Source of the DNA: DTYU01 sp040757355
GTDB taxonomy: Bacteria; Bacillota; Desulfotomaculia; Desulfotomaculales; Ammonificaceae
Assembly: GCA_040757355.1 (NCBI GenBank)
Contig: JBFLWY010000027.1
Span: forward strand, 1 to 38,499
DNA length: 38,499 bases
Direction of reading: 5' to 3'
This document shows, piece after piece, positions 1 through 6,763 of the stretch. Below the pieces are notes generated by a model. The model was not told the origin of the DNA. It ran no database searches and saw nothing but the letters and a program-made list of their open reading frames with translations. Both the position numbers and the translations under genes were made by a program. The first letter of the stretch is position 1. Each line of letters begins with the position of its first letter.

Positions 1-2
1 TG

Positions 3-127
3 TGGCCAGCGCTCGGCGCCGGTTTCTTCGAGGTCACCCTCGGCGCTAAAACCGCCGCTGCCGCAAACGCACCCTTTATTGAAAAGGTGCTGATTACGCA
101 GGTCATCCTCGCCTGGAGCGGCCTCTC
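3..127 (+). CDS. ylbJ: YlbJ sporulation integral membrane protein, 5'-side fragment (interrupted, and cut by the window edge)
   Basis: Frame 3 from the first base reads a membrane-protein segment containing GAGFFEVTLGAK, APFIEKVLITQVILAWSGLS. This is the pattern of YlbJ, a nucleoside-recognition/GATE-type multi-spanning protein needed for good spores in Bacillus, where it belongs to the mother-cell sigma-E regulon (family knowledge). After codon AGC-GGC-CTC (117-125) the match stops. The frame then runs on through foreign sequence to a TGA at 240-242, giving a truncated protein with a junk tail of about 38 residues. The rest of the gene is found at 38373-38499, in the same strand and phase. 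Read alone this fragment is a broken gene. Read with the right end it is half of a gene split by an element. Confidence 0.88.
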
Positions 128-148
128 AAGGCTACTAACCAACAGGCA
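117..148. other. attL: left recombination junction
   Basis: The 11-bp core AGCGGCCTCTC (117-127) recurs exactly at 38373-38383. To its right, 135-148 (CTAACCAACAGGCA) is the reverse complement, with two mismatches, of 38361-38374 (TGCCTGTCAGTTAG). Placing the right inner arm next to the left inner arm rebuilds a 44-bp attP with 14-bp inverted arms centred on the TC at 126-127. This is the architecture expected for large serine recombinases. The recombinase gene ends inside the arm: its last codons and stop occupy 135-148. Confidence 0.88.
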
Positions 149-1670
149 AAATTTTGGGCATAAAAATTGCCGTTTCCTCCTCCGCCGCCCCCAGATTCAG
201 GACCACCGTCACAGCAACACCGGCCAGTCCTGGAGCATGTGACCGCTTCCGTCCCGTCACTACTACCTGGGAAACCAACGCCCTGACCAACTCCCGCTTC
301 TCCTCGAAGCTCAACTCGTCCAGCCTGCCTACTACGTTTTCCGCGAGTGCGCGTAACTCATCCAGTTTTGTTTCAGCGGTTTCCGCTGACCGTATCGCCG
401 CTTCCATCTCTTTCTTACGCCTCTCCAAGCGCTCCTTCCTGCGCTTCAGTTCCATCAGTTTCGCCTTGGTCTTTGCATCAAGGTCAAACAACCCCGCGGC
501 CAGCGCGTCCAATATCGCCTCGCGCCCTTTTTCGGTTTCTGCCAGTCTCCGTTCAACCCGCTTCAACTCCGCGCGGAGTAAGTTGCTTTCAGGAGACAGC
601 GCCACCGCCTCCCGCGCAACCGCGTCCGGGTCGGAAACAGCCGCCTTGACGTGCTCCCAGACGACGGACTCTAATGCCTCAGCCGGAATGACCTTTTGAG
701 GCCGACACCCGGTATTCCGAGACAATGCCCTGGGCTGGTGACAGGTGTACCAGGCGTACCGGTAGCGCCCCCCGTTCGTGGAGCTCGACTTCCCCCGCAT
801 CGGGCAGCCGCAGTCACCGCAGGACAGAATGCCTCTCAAAAGATACGCGCGCTTACCTTCGCCCCCGCCCCACTGCCTGCGGGAACGCTGGAGCTTTTCC
901 TGCGCCCTTTGCCAGGTTTCGGCATCCACTATCTCCGGCACCGGGACTGTCACCTCTTCCGGCCCGAACCGCAAAACCCACTCTCCTTTATACGCCGGGC
1001 TTTTGAGAATGTGCCAGATGACGGTCCGCGACCACGCCGAAGCGTTCCTCCGGGTGGGCACTCCTAAATCGGTCAGCCGGTTTGCCACACCGATCACGCC
1101 GATGTCCTCAGTGGTGAACCAACCGAAGATTTTCCTGACCATCTCGGCCTCTTCATCGACCACGGAGATTTGCCCGGTCTGCGGGTCATACCGGTAGCCG
1201 TAGCGGTCAAAGCCGCAGGGCACGCCGCCCATTTTGGCTTTCTTGATCCTGCCCCGCTTCGTCTGCCGGCATATCTTCTCCCGCTCGTACTCGGCGAAGG
1301 CCCCCTTGACGGCGTAGAACAGCCTGCCCTCCGGCGTGTCCTTCCACTCAAAGTCCAAAAACTCCAGGCGGACGCCCGCCTTCTCAAACTCCTCCACCAA
1401 CAGGAGTTGGTGGGACAGCTTTCGGGAAAACCGGTCAGGATCGCGGATTATCAGCACGTCCACCTGCCCGGCGGAGATAGCCTCCCGCAAGGCGTTCAAG
1501 CCCGGCCTCTCCAGGATGGCACCTGAAATCCCTTCGTCCGCAAACTCCAGGATTTTCTCCGCACCCAGTTCCGCCGCTCTTTTCCGGCAGGCTTCCCTCT
1601 GCTCCGGTAGCGAATAACCATGAGCAACCTGGTCCTCTGTGCTCACTCTGACGTAGATTGCCGCCCGCAT
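135..1670 (-). CDS. Large serine recombinase (integrase of the element)
   Basis: A 511-residue large serine recombinase that should integrate and excise the element at ylbJ. The resolvase domain spans residues 1 to about 150: catalytic Ser10 lies in YVRVSTEDQ, and the DPDRFSRKL motif at about 78-85 carries active-site arginines. The recombinase domain is about 150-265. The zinc ribbon uses Cys283, Cys286, Cys309 and Cys321. A long coiled coil (about 365-460) is the part that controls synapsis and direction in this family. I place the start at 1670 (MRAAIYV) because AAAGGGG precedes it and the resolvase fold begins there; the frame continues upstream to 1805 but reads low-complexity sequence. 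The final codons ILPVG-stop are attL arm sequence. Relatives include SpoIVCA (skin) and SprA (SP-beta), which also excise elements from sporulation genes. Confidence 0.95.
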   Translation of the reverse strand: MRAAIYVRVSTEDQVAHGYSLPEQREACRKRAAELGAEKILEFADEGISGAILERPGLNALREAISAGQVDVLIIRDPDRFSRKLSHQLLLVEEFEKAGVRLEFLDFEWKDTPEGRLFYAVKGAFAEYEREKICRQTKRGRIKKAKMGGVPCGFDRYGYRYDPQTGQISVVDEEAEMVRKIFGWFTTEDIGVIGVANRLTDLGVPTRRNASAWSRTVIWHILKSPAYKGEWVLRFGPEEVTVPVPEIVDAETWQRAQEKLQRSRRQWGGGEGKRAYLLRGILSCGDCGCPMRGKSSSTNGGRYRYAWYTCHQPRALSRNTGCRPQKVIPAEALESVVWEHVKAAVSDPDAVAREAVALSPESNLLRAELKRVERRLAETEKGREAILDALAAGLFDLDAKTKAKLMELKRRKERLERRKKEMEAAIRSAETAETKLDELRALAENVVGRLDELSFEEKRELVRALVSQVVVTGRKRSHAPGLAGVAVTVVLNLGAAEEETAIFMPKILPVG

Positions 1671-1810
1671 TGTTTTCCCCTTTCCTGAAGGACTTTTTTT
1701 GCCAGAATACGCAGCGCGATACCCAGGCCGTCTCTGTTGGTCGAAACCACCGTCACCTTCACCGGCACCGCAGGGTTCTCTTTCTTTTTCCTTACCGCCA
1801 ACCATACCAT
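1643..1810 (-). CDS. Small basic protein overlapping the recombinase start (candidate directionality factor)
   Basis: A 55-codon frame starting ATG at 1810 (or TTG at 1801) and ending TGA at 1643-1645, so it overlaps the first codons of the recombinase by about 28 bases. It reads VRKKKENPAVPVKVTVVS, then a helical stretch GIALRILAKKVLQE: basic, beta-then-helix, and much more protein-like than the alternative frame over the same bases. An AAAGGGAG ribosome site lies just upstream, closer than ideal to the ATG and about 9 bases from the TTG. Coupled translation with the recombinase is likely. Recombination directionality factors are typically small basic proteins next to the integrase, but I recognise no family here, so that role is a guess. 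Confidence 0.5.
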   Translation of the reverse strand: MVWLAVRKKKENPAVPVKVTVVSTNRDGLGIALRILAKKVLQERGKQCGRQSTSE

Positions 1811-1858
1811 CTCCCTTTAATTTCTACGCGCCGGACGGATTGTCCTACTCCTGGCGCC

Positions 1859-1890
1859 AAAAAAGAAAGCGCGGTGTAACCCGCGCTTTC
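1859..1890 (-). terminator. Intrinsic terminator in the recombinase leader
   Basis: On the minus strand a perfect 10-bp stem (1865-1874 with 1881-1890, six-base loop) is followed by six T (1864-1859). It lies between the promoter at 2057-2085 and the start of the recombinase cistrons, so it should abort most transcripts unless antitermination occurs. It is an attenuator candidate. Confidence 0.8.
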
Positions 1891-1919
1891 ATCAGGGAAA
1901 TGTGTTAAAAAACAGAAAA

Positions 1920-2018
1920 CCGGCCTTTCAGCCGGCGGAGTTTTTGAACATTTTTTCGCGCTTTTAAAAGCAGAGACCGGCCCTCTCATTCAGGCCGGAC
2001 GTTTACGAACATTTTTTC
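1920..2018 (-). promoter_or_regulatory. Two copies of a repeated leader module (copies A and B)
   Basis: Reading leftward, the transcript leader contains GAAAAAATGTTC followed 8-10 bases later by a CCGG hairpin, twice. Copy B has GAAAAAATGTTC at 2018-2007 and the stem CCGGCC/GGCCGG at 1977-1998. Copy A has the box at 1957-1946 and the stem CCGGC/GCCGG at 1920-1935. Copy A is preceded by TTTTAAAA. A third copy lies in the leader of the primase operon (38150-38200). The shared order box-hairpin-terminator suggests one regulatory device on both operons. Its mechanism, RNA or protein binding, cannot be read from sequence. Confidence 0.6.
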
Positions 2019-2056
2019 TTCATCTGCGGACGTGAAAAGAGCCGCCTCTAGTTAAA

Positions 2057-2085
2057 AGTATAACTGTAGCGAGAATCAACGTCAA
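2057..2085 (-). promoter_or_regulatory. Sigma-A type promoter for the recombinase transcript
   Basis: Minus strand TTGACG (2085-2080), 17-base spacer, TATACT (2062-2057), pointing at the recombinase through a leader of about 240-380 bases. The -35 hexamer and spacer length are the same as those of the promoter at 38243-38271. Confidence 0.75.
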
Positions 2086-2143
2086 GCGGAACCTAAAAAT
2101 TTTGCCGAAAAATAAGAGCCAGGAGGAAAAAATTGTCTTGCCT

Positions 2144-2218
2144 CTAACCGACCCCAACAACATAACTTTTGCGCACCTTGAGCATCCTCATTACCTCGGC
2201 CACCGTGTAGACCTTCAT
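2144..2218 (-). CDS. Truncated excisionase-like HTH peptide
   Basis: A 24-codon frame starting ATG at 2218, overlapping the stop of the preceding gene as ATGA, with a strong GGAGGGG site five bases upstream. It begins MKVYTVAEVMRMLKVRKS, the recognisable N-terminus of the excisionase/MerR-like HTH_17 family (Y-T-V-x-E-V-x-x-x-L-K-V), and then stops after VVGVG. Normal members run 50-70 residues. No convincing continuation is seen in the other frames, so it is either a decayed excisionase-type regulator or a genuinely minimal peptide. Confidence 0.5.
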   Translation of the reverse strand: MKVYTVAEVMRMLKVRKSYVVGVG

Positions 2219-2571
2219 CGTATCCCCTCCTGAATCTCTTCCAGATACTGCCTGGCGAACGGCTTAAACGGCATCGTCACCGCGATGTAGGCCAATGTCT
2301 CCTCCGGCAGCTCCAGCTTACCGTCCTCCAGCATCGCGATCACGCACCGGCCCAAAAGCTCCAGCGCCCCGTAGCCGTCCTTGTTCTTCACCGCTAAAAC
2401 CGCCGCTTCGTGTTGGATGATCCTCACCGCCTCCAGGATGTCCTCCGTCGTGATTCTCCCACCGTATTGGAACTTTTGCAGAAGCTCCAGCACCCGCTCC
2501 GCTTCGACCCTTGAGATCCTGTCGATCCTGCCCGCCTTCTCTTTGACCCTCAGAATTGCCCTGTAAAGCAT
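2215..2571 (-). CDS. Hypothetical protein, 118 aa
   Basis: An all-helical, soluble-looking protein of 118 residues with no motif I recognise. It starts at ATG 2571 with GGGAGG eight bases upstream. The first part (MLYRAILRVKEKAGRIDRIS) is basic, the middle is leucine-rich helix (ERVLELLQKFQYGG), and the C-terminus is acidic. It is translationally coupled through an ATGA overlap to the truncated HTH peptide at 2144-2218 and lies between the recombinase and the coupling ATPase. A small accessory protein of the mobility module is the best contextual guess; no function is claimed. Confidence 0.7.
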   Translation of the reverse strand: MLYRAILRVKEKAGRIDRISRVEAERVLELLQKFQYGGRITTEDILEAVRIIQHEAAVLAVKNKDGYGALELLGRCVIAMLEDGKLELPEETLAYIAVTMPFKPFARQYLEEIQEGIR

Positions 2572-2599
2572 GTTATCAACCTCCCTAATTTTTATTACC

Positions 2600-2900
2600 C
2601 GGTAACTTTATCCGTGTCTTTTCAAACGGCGAAATTGGCCGTTTGATTTGCCTCCTCCGAACGCCTATCACCTCCCTGTTTGACCCTGTACTCTTCCTTA
2701 CAGTATCCGGATGAGCCGCGCCCCCTGCACATCCGAACCGAAAAACGGGCCTTAGACCGCCCGTTCTGTGAAACAAAAGCCCGAGTTTTCGGCTTGTCCG
2801 GTTCGCTTTTCCGAAACGTTATCACCCCCCGGAAATTTTTCTTTTTTCCTGAAAGGAGAATCGGCCGGGGGCCGATTCTCCCTCAAGATGTTTCCTTACG
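2600..2900. other. Non-coding stretch with a cluster of strong hairpins
   Basis: The stretch between the ATPase gene and the 118-aa gene holds several inverted repeats: 2624-2644 (stem AAACGGC/GCCGTTT), about 2744-2766 (ACGGGC/GCCCGT, followed on the minus strand by TTTTT, a terminator), about 2775-2795 (AAGCC/GGCTT), and 2855-2881 (12-bp perfect stem, GGG loop). Ribosome-site-like GGAGG sequences lie between some of them on the minus strand, but no frame there looks like a real protein. At least part must be the terminator of the upstream ATPase operon. Confidence 0.5.
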
Positions 2901-2982
2901 CGGAGCTTTGCGTCTTCTGTTGCTACCCTCCCCACCGGGCAGCGGCATTTCCACCGCCTTAAGACGGTTTCTGCTTTCGGAT

Positions 2983-4722
2983 TCAAACCGCCGGCTTTCT
3001 GACGCGGACCTCCTGGACCGTCTTAATCGCTTTTCTTATTAAGACTGCTTCACCGCGCCCCAGGTTCTTAATAATATTTGGATGTACGGGGTAGCGGTCT
3101 ACCTCTTTTACTGTGCCCATCCCCGTTGGTAGGGTAATTCCCGCCACGTGCTGCACCTGGCGCGTCACCTCTATATCCAACACGGTTCCAACCACGTCGG
3201 CAAAGAGCTGCGCGTCCTCTGGATTGTTTTGTCTCTGTACAATAAAAGTGGCGCAGTTCGCGACTATTTGCTTCACCATCGCCTTGCCGCCCACCGCCTC
3301 TATATCCGCCGAGCTCTGCGTCGCCATTAAAGCGCGAAACCCTGCGCCACGGGCTTTTCCGATCAGGTCAACGACCGCCGGGCTTGCGTATACGTTGAAT
3401 TCGTCGAAGATACAGAACACCGGCTTCCGCTCCCGCCGGTATGCCGCTGCCGCTGCTCCCTTTAGGTCCAGCACGATTAACCTTCCTAAATATTTGGCGA
3501 AATCCGGAAAACCTAAGCTATCTAATGAAAAAACCACCATATCGTCGTTCAAGATCGATTCATTGAGGTCTATAACGTTCCCTTGGCGTTCAAAGAGATG
3601 TCTGATCTCGGATTCTGTCAGTGTCGCCAGCCGAGCCCACAGCCCGAGGATGTACTCTGTCTTATAAGTTTCAAGCACTGCCAAAATCTCTTCTTTTTCC
3701 TTAGAGTTGTTCATCTTGCGGACCAAAACCGCCAGGTCGTCCGGGTGCAGATACCTGCTTACGGCCAGCAAATCGGGTCTCTGCCCTATCGCCTCAAAAA
3801 TACGAAACACCATTTGGAGGTATCTCCCAGCAGTAACCTCCCAGTGCTCGGAGCCTCCCCCCCAATCTTTTAAATGCAATAGTTTATCTTTTAGTTCTGT
3901 GATTCCCCCGCGTCCCAACGGGTCATAGTGCCAACTGTCTTCCCGGTGGAACGAAAAAACTTTTAGCTTTTTGCCGTACTTGCGGGCAAGCCATTCGTGT
4001 TTTTCAATAACCTCCGGGTCGCCTTTGCCGTCGAGATAAAATAACGGCATCCTATGCTGCGCGACGCTCTCGGAGACGTTATAAAGCGTCGTCGTCTTGC
4101 CGGTGCCGCTGCCGCCGACCGCAAGCGCGTGAAGGTTCAACTCCTCGTATGTCAGCGCCACCGGCATGCCCGTACGTTTTTCAATTCCGATCAGAAATCC
4201 GCCCGCCGGGTGCTGCATCTCAGCAATTTTTTGTAAAGCTCTTTTCTCCCGTCGCGTTAGCGTTAGACGGGTTTTCCCAAGCTCAACGCTTAAACCGCCG
4301 CCCCGCTCCCTCCTTCGCAGGAGTGCAAGCAACCCCCCGGCGATTAAACCCCAGCCCAGAGATGATCCTGCGACAAGCCCCGCATACCGCCAGTTAAAAG
4401 GCTTTTTCGGCTCCGCTTGCACCGGAGTGTGAAAGAGTATTGCCTTCATCTCCGCAACCGAATTCCTGACCGTCCCGTGTATGAATTTGCCAGTTTGTAC
4501 TGTCACAAAAGCGGGCCCGGCCGGACTGAGGTTAACCGCCGCCAGGAGGAGGATCCCCGCCGCCAGCACTCCGCCCGCCGCTGTCCGGTAACGCTCGGCC
4601 GGCGCAAATTCCAGCAGCTTATAAGCCGCAAGCGCCGCCATCGTCACCGGCAGCAGCAGTACCCCCAGCAGCCCCAGCAGGTAGTACCGCTGCCACGGGA
4701 ACTTTATAAGCAACTGCTTCAT
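2983..4722 (-). CDS. VirD4/TraD/TcpA-type coupling ATPase
   Basis: A membrane-anchored P-loop ATPase of about 579 residues. Hydrophobic spans lie near residues 13-32, 42-65 and 108-140. A cytoplasmic motor follows with Walker A GGSGTGKTTT, Walker B VFCIFDEFNVY and a sensor ATQSSADIE. This is the VirD4-family layout, whose members dock a relaxase-DNA complex on a secretion channel or pump DNA. I start it at ATG 4722 (MKQLLIKFPW), which has GGGGG nine bases upstream; a TTG at 4731 is in frame but abuts the ribosome site. No other secretion component and no obvious relaxase is in the window, so the element is better described as mobilizable than self-conjugative. A decayed relative of its C-terminus is at 34913-35113. 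Confidence 0.85.
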   Translation of the reverse strand: MKQLLIKFPWQRYYLLGLLGVLLLPVTMAALAAYKLLEFAPAERYRTAAGGVLAAGILLLAAVNLSPAGPAFVTVQTGKFIHGTVRNSVAEMKAILFHTPVQAEPKKPFNWRYAGLVAGSSLGWGLIAGGLLALLRRRERGGGLSVELGKTRLTLTRREKRALQKIAEMQHPAGGFLIGIEKRTGMPVALTYEELNLHALAVGGSGTGKTTTLYNVSESVAQHRMPLFYLDGKGDPEVIEKHEWLARKYGKKLKVFSFHREDSWHYDPLGRGGITELKDKLLHLKDWGGGSEHWEVTAGRYLQMVFRIFEAIGQRPDLLAVSRYLHPDDLAVLVRKMNNSKEKEEILAVLETYKTEYILGLWARLATLTESEIRHLFERQGNVIDLNESILNDDMVVFSLDSLGFPDFAKYLGRLIVLDLKGAAAAAYRRERKPVFCIFDEFNVYASPAVVDLIGKARGAGFRALMATQSSADIEAVGGKAMVKQIVANCATFIVQRQNNPEDAQLFADVVGTVLDIEVTRQVQHVAGITLPTGMGTVKEVDRYPVHPNIIKNLGRGEAVLIRKAIKTVQEVRVRKPAV

Positions 4723-5338
4723 CCTGGACAACCCCCTTTAATTCAAAAATCTTCACGAAGTCGTAACGCTTCGTTGCTTCTTTTAACCGTTCCGCTTGCC
4801 GCCTGGTACGGCAGACGAACCACACTTCTTGATATTGACTCTGCCGCAGGTAGGCCCGTAACACTCTGTTAAGCGCCGCCTTGGACTTGGTTGTGTTCTC
4901 GTACTCGACCGCGATCTTTTCGCCGCTGCTTAGGATTAAAACCCCGTCGGGGATATGTCCTTGCCAGCCGACTCCAAATTTCTGCCCGGCCTCCCGGCGG
5001 AGCTCCCGCTCAGTAGTCCAGGCAGTGCCGGGGTGTTTCTCTAAAAGCGCCGCCGCGATGTCGGCTACCGCCAGATTGTGTTCCAGCGTCAGCAGTCTTA
5101 CCACAGTCCGGCCAAGCTCGGCGCCCGCTTCTTCAAGCCCCCTCGTAGTTGCTCTGTAAATACCCGCTTTGCCGGCCAATACCCGGTTGTAGATTAAATA
5201 GCGGCCCTCCGCAAGTTTCTGCAACCGACGGTATGTCACCCGCTGACTCATTTTCATCAGCTTCGCCATTTGCGCCGCCGTGAGGTAGCCGAAGCGGTTG
5301 ATAAGCCGGATGATCTCTTTGTCACGCTCAGTGATCAT
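4619..5338 (-). CDS. Replication-relaxation family protein (winged-helix)
   Basis: A 239-residue protein. Residues 1-65 form a winged helix (ITERDKEIIRLINRFGYLTA ... QRVTYRRLQKLAEGRYL), followed by a domain with HIPDGVLIL and IAVEYENTTKSKAALNR that resembles a nuclease-like core. This matches the replication-relaxation family (PF13814) found beside VirD4-like ATPases on Gram-positive plasmids and integrative elements. The C-terminal 35 residues are Ala/Gly-rich and overlap the ATPase gene by about 104 bases in another frame, an unusually long overlap. ATG 5338 follows a weak AAAGGAT site, and the stop of a short upstream frame (5345-5347) is only a few bases away, so translation may be coupled. 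The iterons at 5569-5692 just upstream may be its binding sites. Confidence 0.75.
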   Translation of the reverse strand: MITERDKEIIRLINRFGYLTAAQMAKLMKMSQRVTYRRLQKLAEGRYLIYNRVLAGKAGIYRATTRGLEEAGAELGRTVVRLLTLEHNLAVADIAAALLEKHPGTAWTTERELRREAGQKFGVGWQGHIPDGVLILSSGEKIAVEYENTTKSKAALNRVLRAYLRQSQYQEVWFVCRTRRQAERLKEATKRYDFVKIFELKGVVQDEAVAYKVPVAAVLPAGAAGGTAAAGDDGGACGL

Positions 5339-5344
5339 TTATTT

Positions 5345-5446
5345 TCACATCCTTTCCAGCACCTTGAAAAGTTCCTGCCGCAGTTCTTTTCGCATCTCCT
5401 GTGCCTGGACGGGGTTGAACTTCTCCATCGCTGCGATAGCTTCCAA
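5345..5446 (-). CDS. Possible short helical ORF upstream of the replication-relaxation gene
   Basis: The frame is open from 5506 to a TGA at 5345-5347 and reads a coherent amphipathic helix (KLAQGYLQACLEAIAAMEKF, then EMRKELRQELFKVLERM). Its only usual starts are TTG 5446 and ATG 5428, which would give 33 or 27 residues, and neither has a good ribosome site. It may be the tail of a decayed gene, because the helix continues upstream of the starts to a stop at 5507-5509. Its end is seven bases from the next start codon, so it may serve for translational coupling. Confidence 0.3.
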   Translation of the reverse strand: MEAIAAMEKFNPVQAQEMRKELRQELFKVLERM

Positions 5447-5568
5447 GCAGGCCTGGAGGTAACCCTGCGCCAGTTTTAGCCGCCGGATCGCCCACAGGCA
5501 CTCCGTTTAGCTGCTGGTTGCTGCTGTCTGTTTCTTGTTCCTGTTGCCTTTCACAACCCTCCTTTCTG

Positions 5569-5692
5569 GCCCATGAGCTTTGACCTGCAAACAAGACCCA
5601 GAAGCTGTGACCTGGATAAAGACCCGGAAGCTTGACCTGAAAAAGACCCCAAAGCCTGACCCCGACAGTCCCAGGACCCAAGAGCGTAACCC
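5569..5692. repeat. Iteron-like direct repeats, period about 26 bp
   Basis: Units begin at 5569, 5595, 5621 and 5645 with the pattern GACCC-x-GAAGCT-x-TGACCT (examples 5595-5613 and 5621-5638), spaced 26, 26 and 24 bp, plus a degenerate unit at 5675-5692. They lie upstream of the replication-relaxation gene and next to a large palindrome, a typical arrangement of an origin of replication or transfer. No protein-like frame covers them. Confidence 0.65.
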
Positions 5693-5747
5693 AAAAATTG
5701 ACTCCTTCCAGAACTCCAAGACTCTCACTTCATGTAAAAGTTGTTCA

Positions 5748-5932
5748 GCCCGCCCGCCGCCGGACGATAATCTTAGCGACCGAGCCGCAACGTGTCCGAG
5801 GGCTCGCTATCGTAACATAACTTTAGTTATGTGGAGAGAGCGAGCCCTCGGAACGGAGGAGGGAACGAAGTGAAGTCCGGAGAGTTGCGGCGAAGGGAGC
5901 GTCACTCTAAGACAAAACGGCGGCGGGCGGGC
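5748..5932 (+). ncRNA. Nested 185-bp palindrome: structured RNA or origin
   Basis: Five nested inverted-repeat pairs in register: 5748-5762 with 5918-5932 (15 bp perfect), 5771-5776 with 5907-5912, 5784-5791 with 5884-5891 (8 bp), 5796-5808 with 5839-5851 (13 bp perfect), and 5816-5821 with 5826-5831. The right half has additional unpaired GA-rich sequence. A plus-strand intrinsic terminator starts ten bases later (5942), which favours a plus-strand transcript. I cannot assign it to a known RNA family and see no clear promoter. The neighbouring iterons make a DNA-level role (oriT or replication origin) equally possible. Confidence 0.5.
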
Positions 5933-5941
5933 GTACAAAGG

Positions 5942-5973
5942 CCTTGTTCGTTCTGAATTGAACAAGGTTTTCT
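5942..5973 (+). terminator. Intrinsic terminator after the palindrome
   Basis: Perfect 8-bp stem CCTTGTTC (5942-5949) with GAACAAGG (5960-5967), followed by TTTTCT on the plus strand. It sits ten bases beyond the outer stem of the nested palindrome and would end a transcript of it. Confidence 0.6.
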
Positions 5974-6020
5974 ACAGGGTTATCTTCCAGGTTGTGGGTA
6001 TCTACTGATGCAGGGCGCAA

Positions 6021-6054
6021 AAAAATCCCGGGCTATCATAGCTCGGGACTTTTT
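6021..6054. terminator. Bidirectional intrinsic terminator
   Basis: Hairpin TCCCGGGCT/AGCTCGGGA (6026-6048) flanked by an A run on the left and a T run on the right, so it can stop transcription in both directions. It separates the mobility genes from the defence operon arriving from the right. Confidence 0.7.
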
Positions 6055-6056
6055 GT

Positions 6057-6426
6057 TCGCTGTTTGGCCGCAAGGATACGCCGGTCTACTATTGGTAGGA
6101 GGAGGGTGGCCGTGTTCACCGAAATAGTAGCTGGTTTACAGCGGAATCATTGGACGATTTCCGCTAATACACAATCGATATGAACGGTCATTATGACCAG
6201 GACTCTGCAAACCGAGAGCGACAGACCCGCCTCTATCGTTCTCATGCCATGCCTTGCCGCGTTCCCACAGCTCTTCTCGCCTTTCTGGTGGACGGTCACC
6301 AGGTTGGTTACCCAACAGCTCGGCTTGTGGTTATCCCGATGTCGACGGGTATTTGGGCAGAAAAACCAAAATTGCTTGCAAAACATCACCTCTCAGTCCA
6401 TATAACGTAGACAACAGAAGATAGTT
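6057..6426. other. Intergenic stretch without a recognisable gene
   Basis: No frame with a ribosome site or protein-like composition is seen on either strand. Two weak inverted repeats are present: CTACTATT with AATAGTAG around 6087-6130, and GCGGAAxxx/xxxTTCCGC around 6140-6163. The stretch lies between the bidirectional terminator and the small gene at 6427. Confidence 0.4.
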
Positions 6427-6603
6427 TTACCTGAGACTGTAATAGTACTCTTCATCTAAGCAACATCTCTGCGGCTCAACTCTTAGATAACGCAGTAAGT
6501 TTTCGTCTATCTTTGCGTACTTCCCGTCTTTTGTCTGTTTTAAAAAAGTCAGCAAAGCTTCTTCTTCGTGTTGCCGTGGTACTTCCTTAGTTTCTTTTTT
6601 CAC
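6427..6603 (-). CDS. Small hypothetical protein, 58 aa
   Basis: A 58-residue charged protein (KKETKEVPRQHEEEALL, then KYAKIDENLLRYLRVEP) starting at GTG 6603, with a very strong AAAGGAGG eight bases upstream, which is the main reason to call it. A TTG at 6609 is in frame but too close to the ribosome site. It has no membrane span, signal peptide or motif that I recognise. It lies downstream of the nuclease gene with about 160 bases between, in the same direction. It may belong to the end of the defence operon or be an independent small regulator. Confidence 0.6.
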   Translation of the reverse strand: MKKETKEVPRQHEEEALLTFLKQTKDGKYAKIDENLLRYLRVEPQRCCLDEEYYYSLR

Positions 6604-6763
6604 AAGCAACGCCTCCTTTTACCCGAGTGAGTAATTTTTTACCTATTCTCATTTCGAGATCGTTCTTAATACCTGAAAGTCCTCAATCCTAAAAAAAGGC
6701 GTCAGTGGAGAACAAGAAATTTGCGCAAATCGTTTTCAAACGGTCTACCGTCCCCTTGATAGT

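Noticed and set aside
154..1526. Several plus-strand frames of 90-180 codons opposite the recombinase
   Set aside because: Ser/Pro/Arg-rich antisense shadows of a GC-rich real gene, without ribosome sites.
1671..1805. Upstream extension of the recombinase frame (45 extra residues)
   Set aside because: Low-complexity Gly/Lys/Arg sequence before the resolvase domain. The AAAGGGG site and fold boundary favour ATG 1670, and another frame over these bases is more protein-like.
1859..2018. CRISPR-like look of repeated hairpins
   Set aside because: Only two local copies with different stems and spacing and no spacers. The same module recurs once at the other end in a leader, so it reads as regulation.
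5328..5873. Frames of 70-117 codons on both strands across the iteron region
   Set aside because: Their sequence follows the DNA repeats, they lack ribosome sites and they conflict with each other.
6147..6410. Three frames of 70-80 codons on both strands
   Set aside because: Cys/His/Trp-rich, no ribosome site, no family resemblance.
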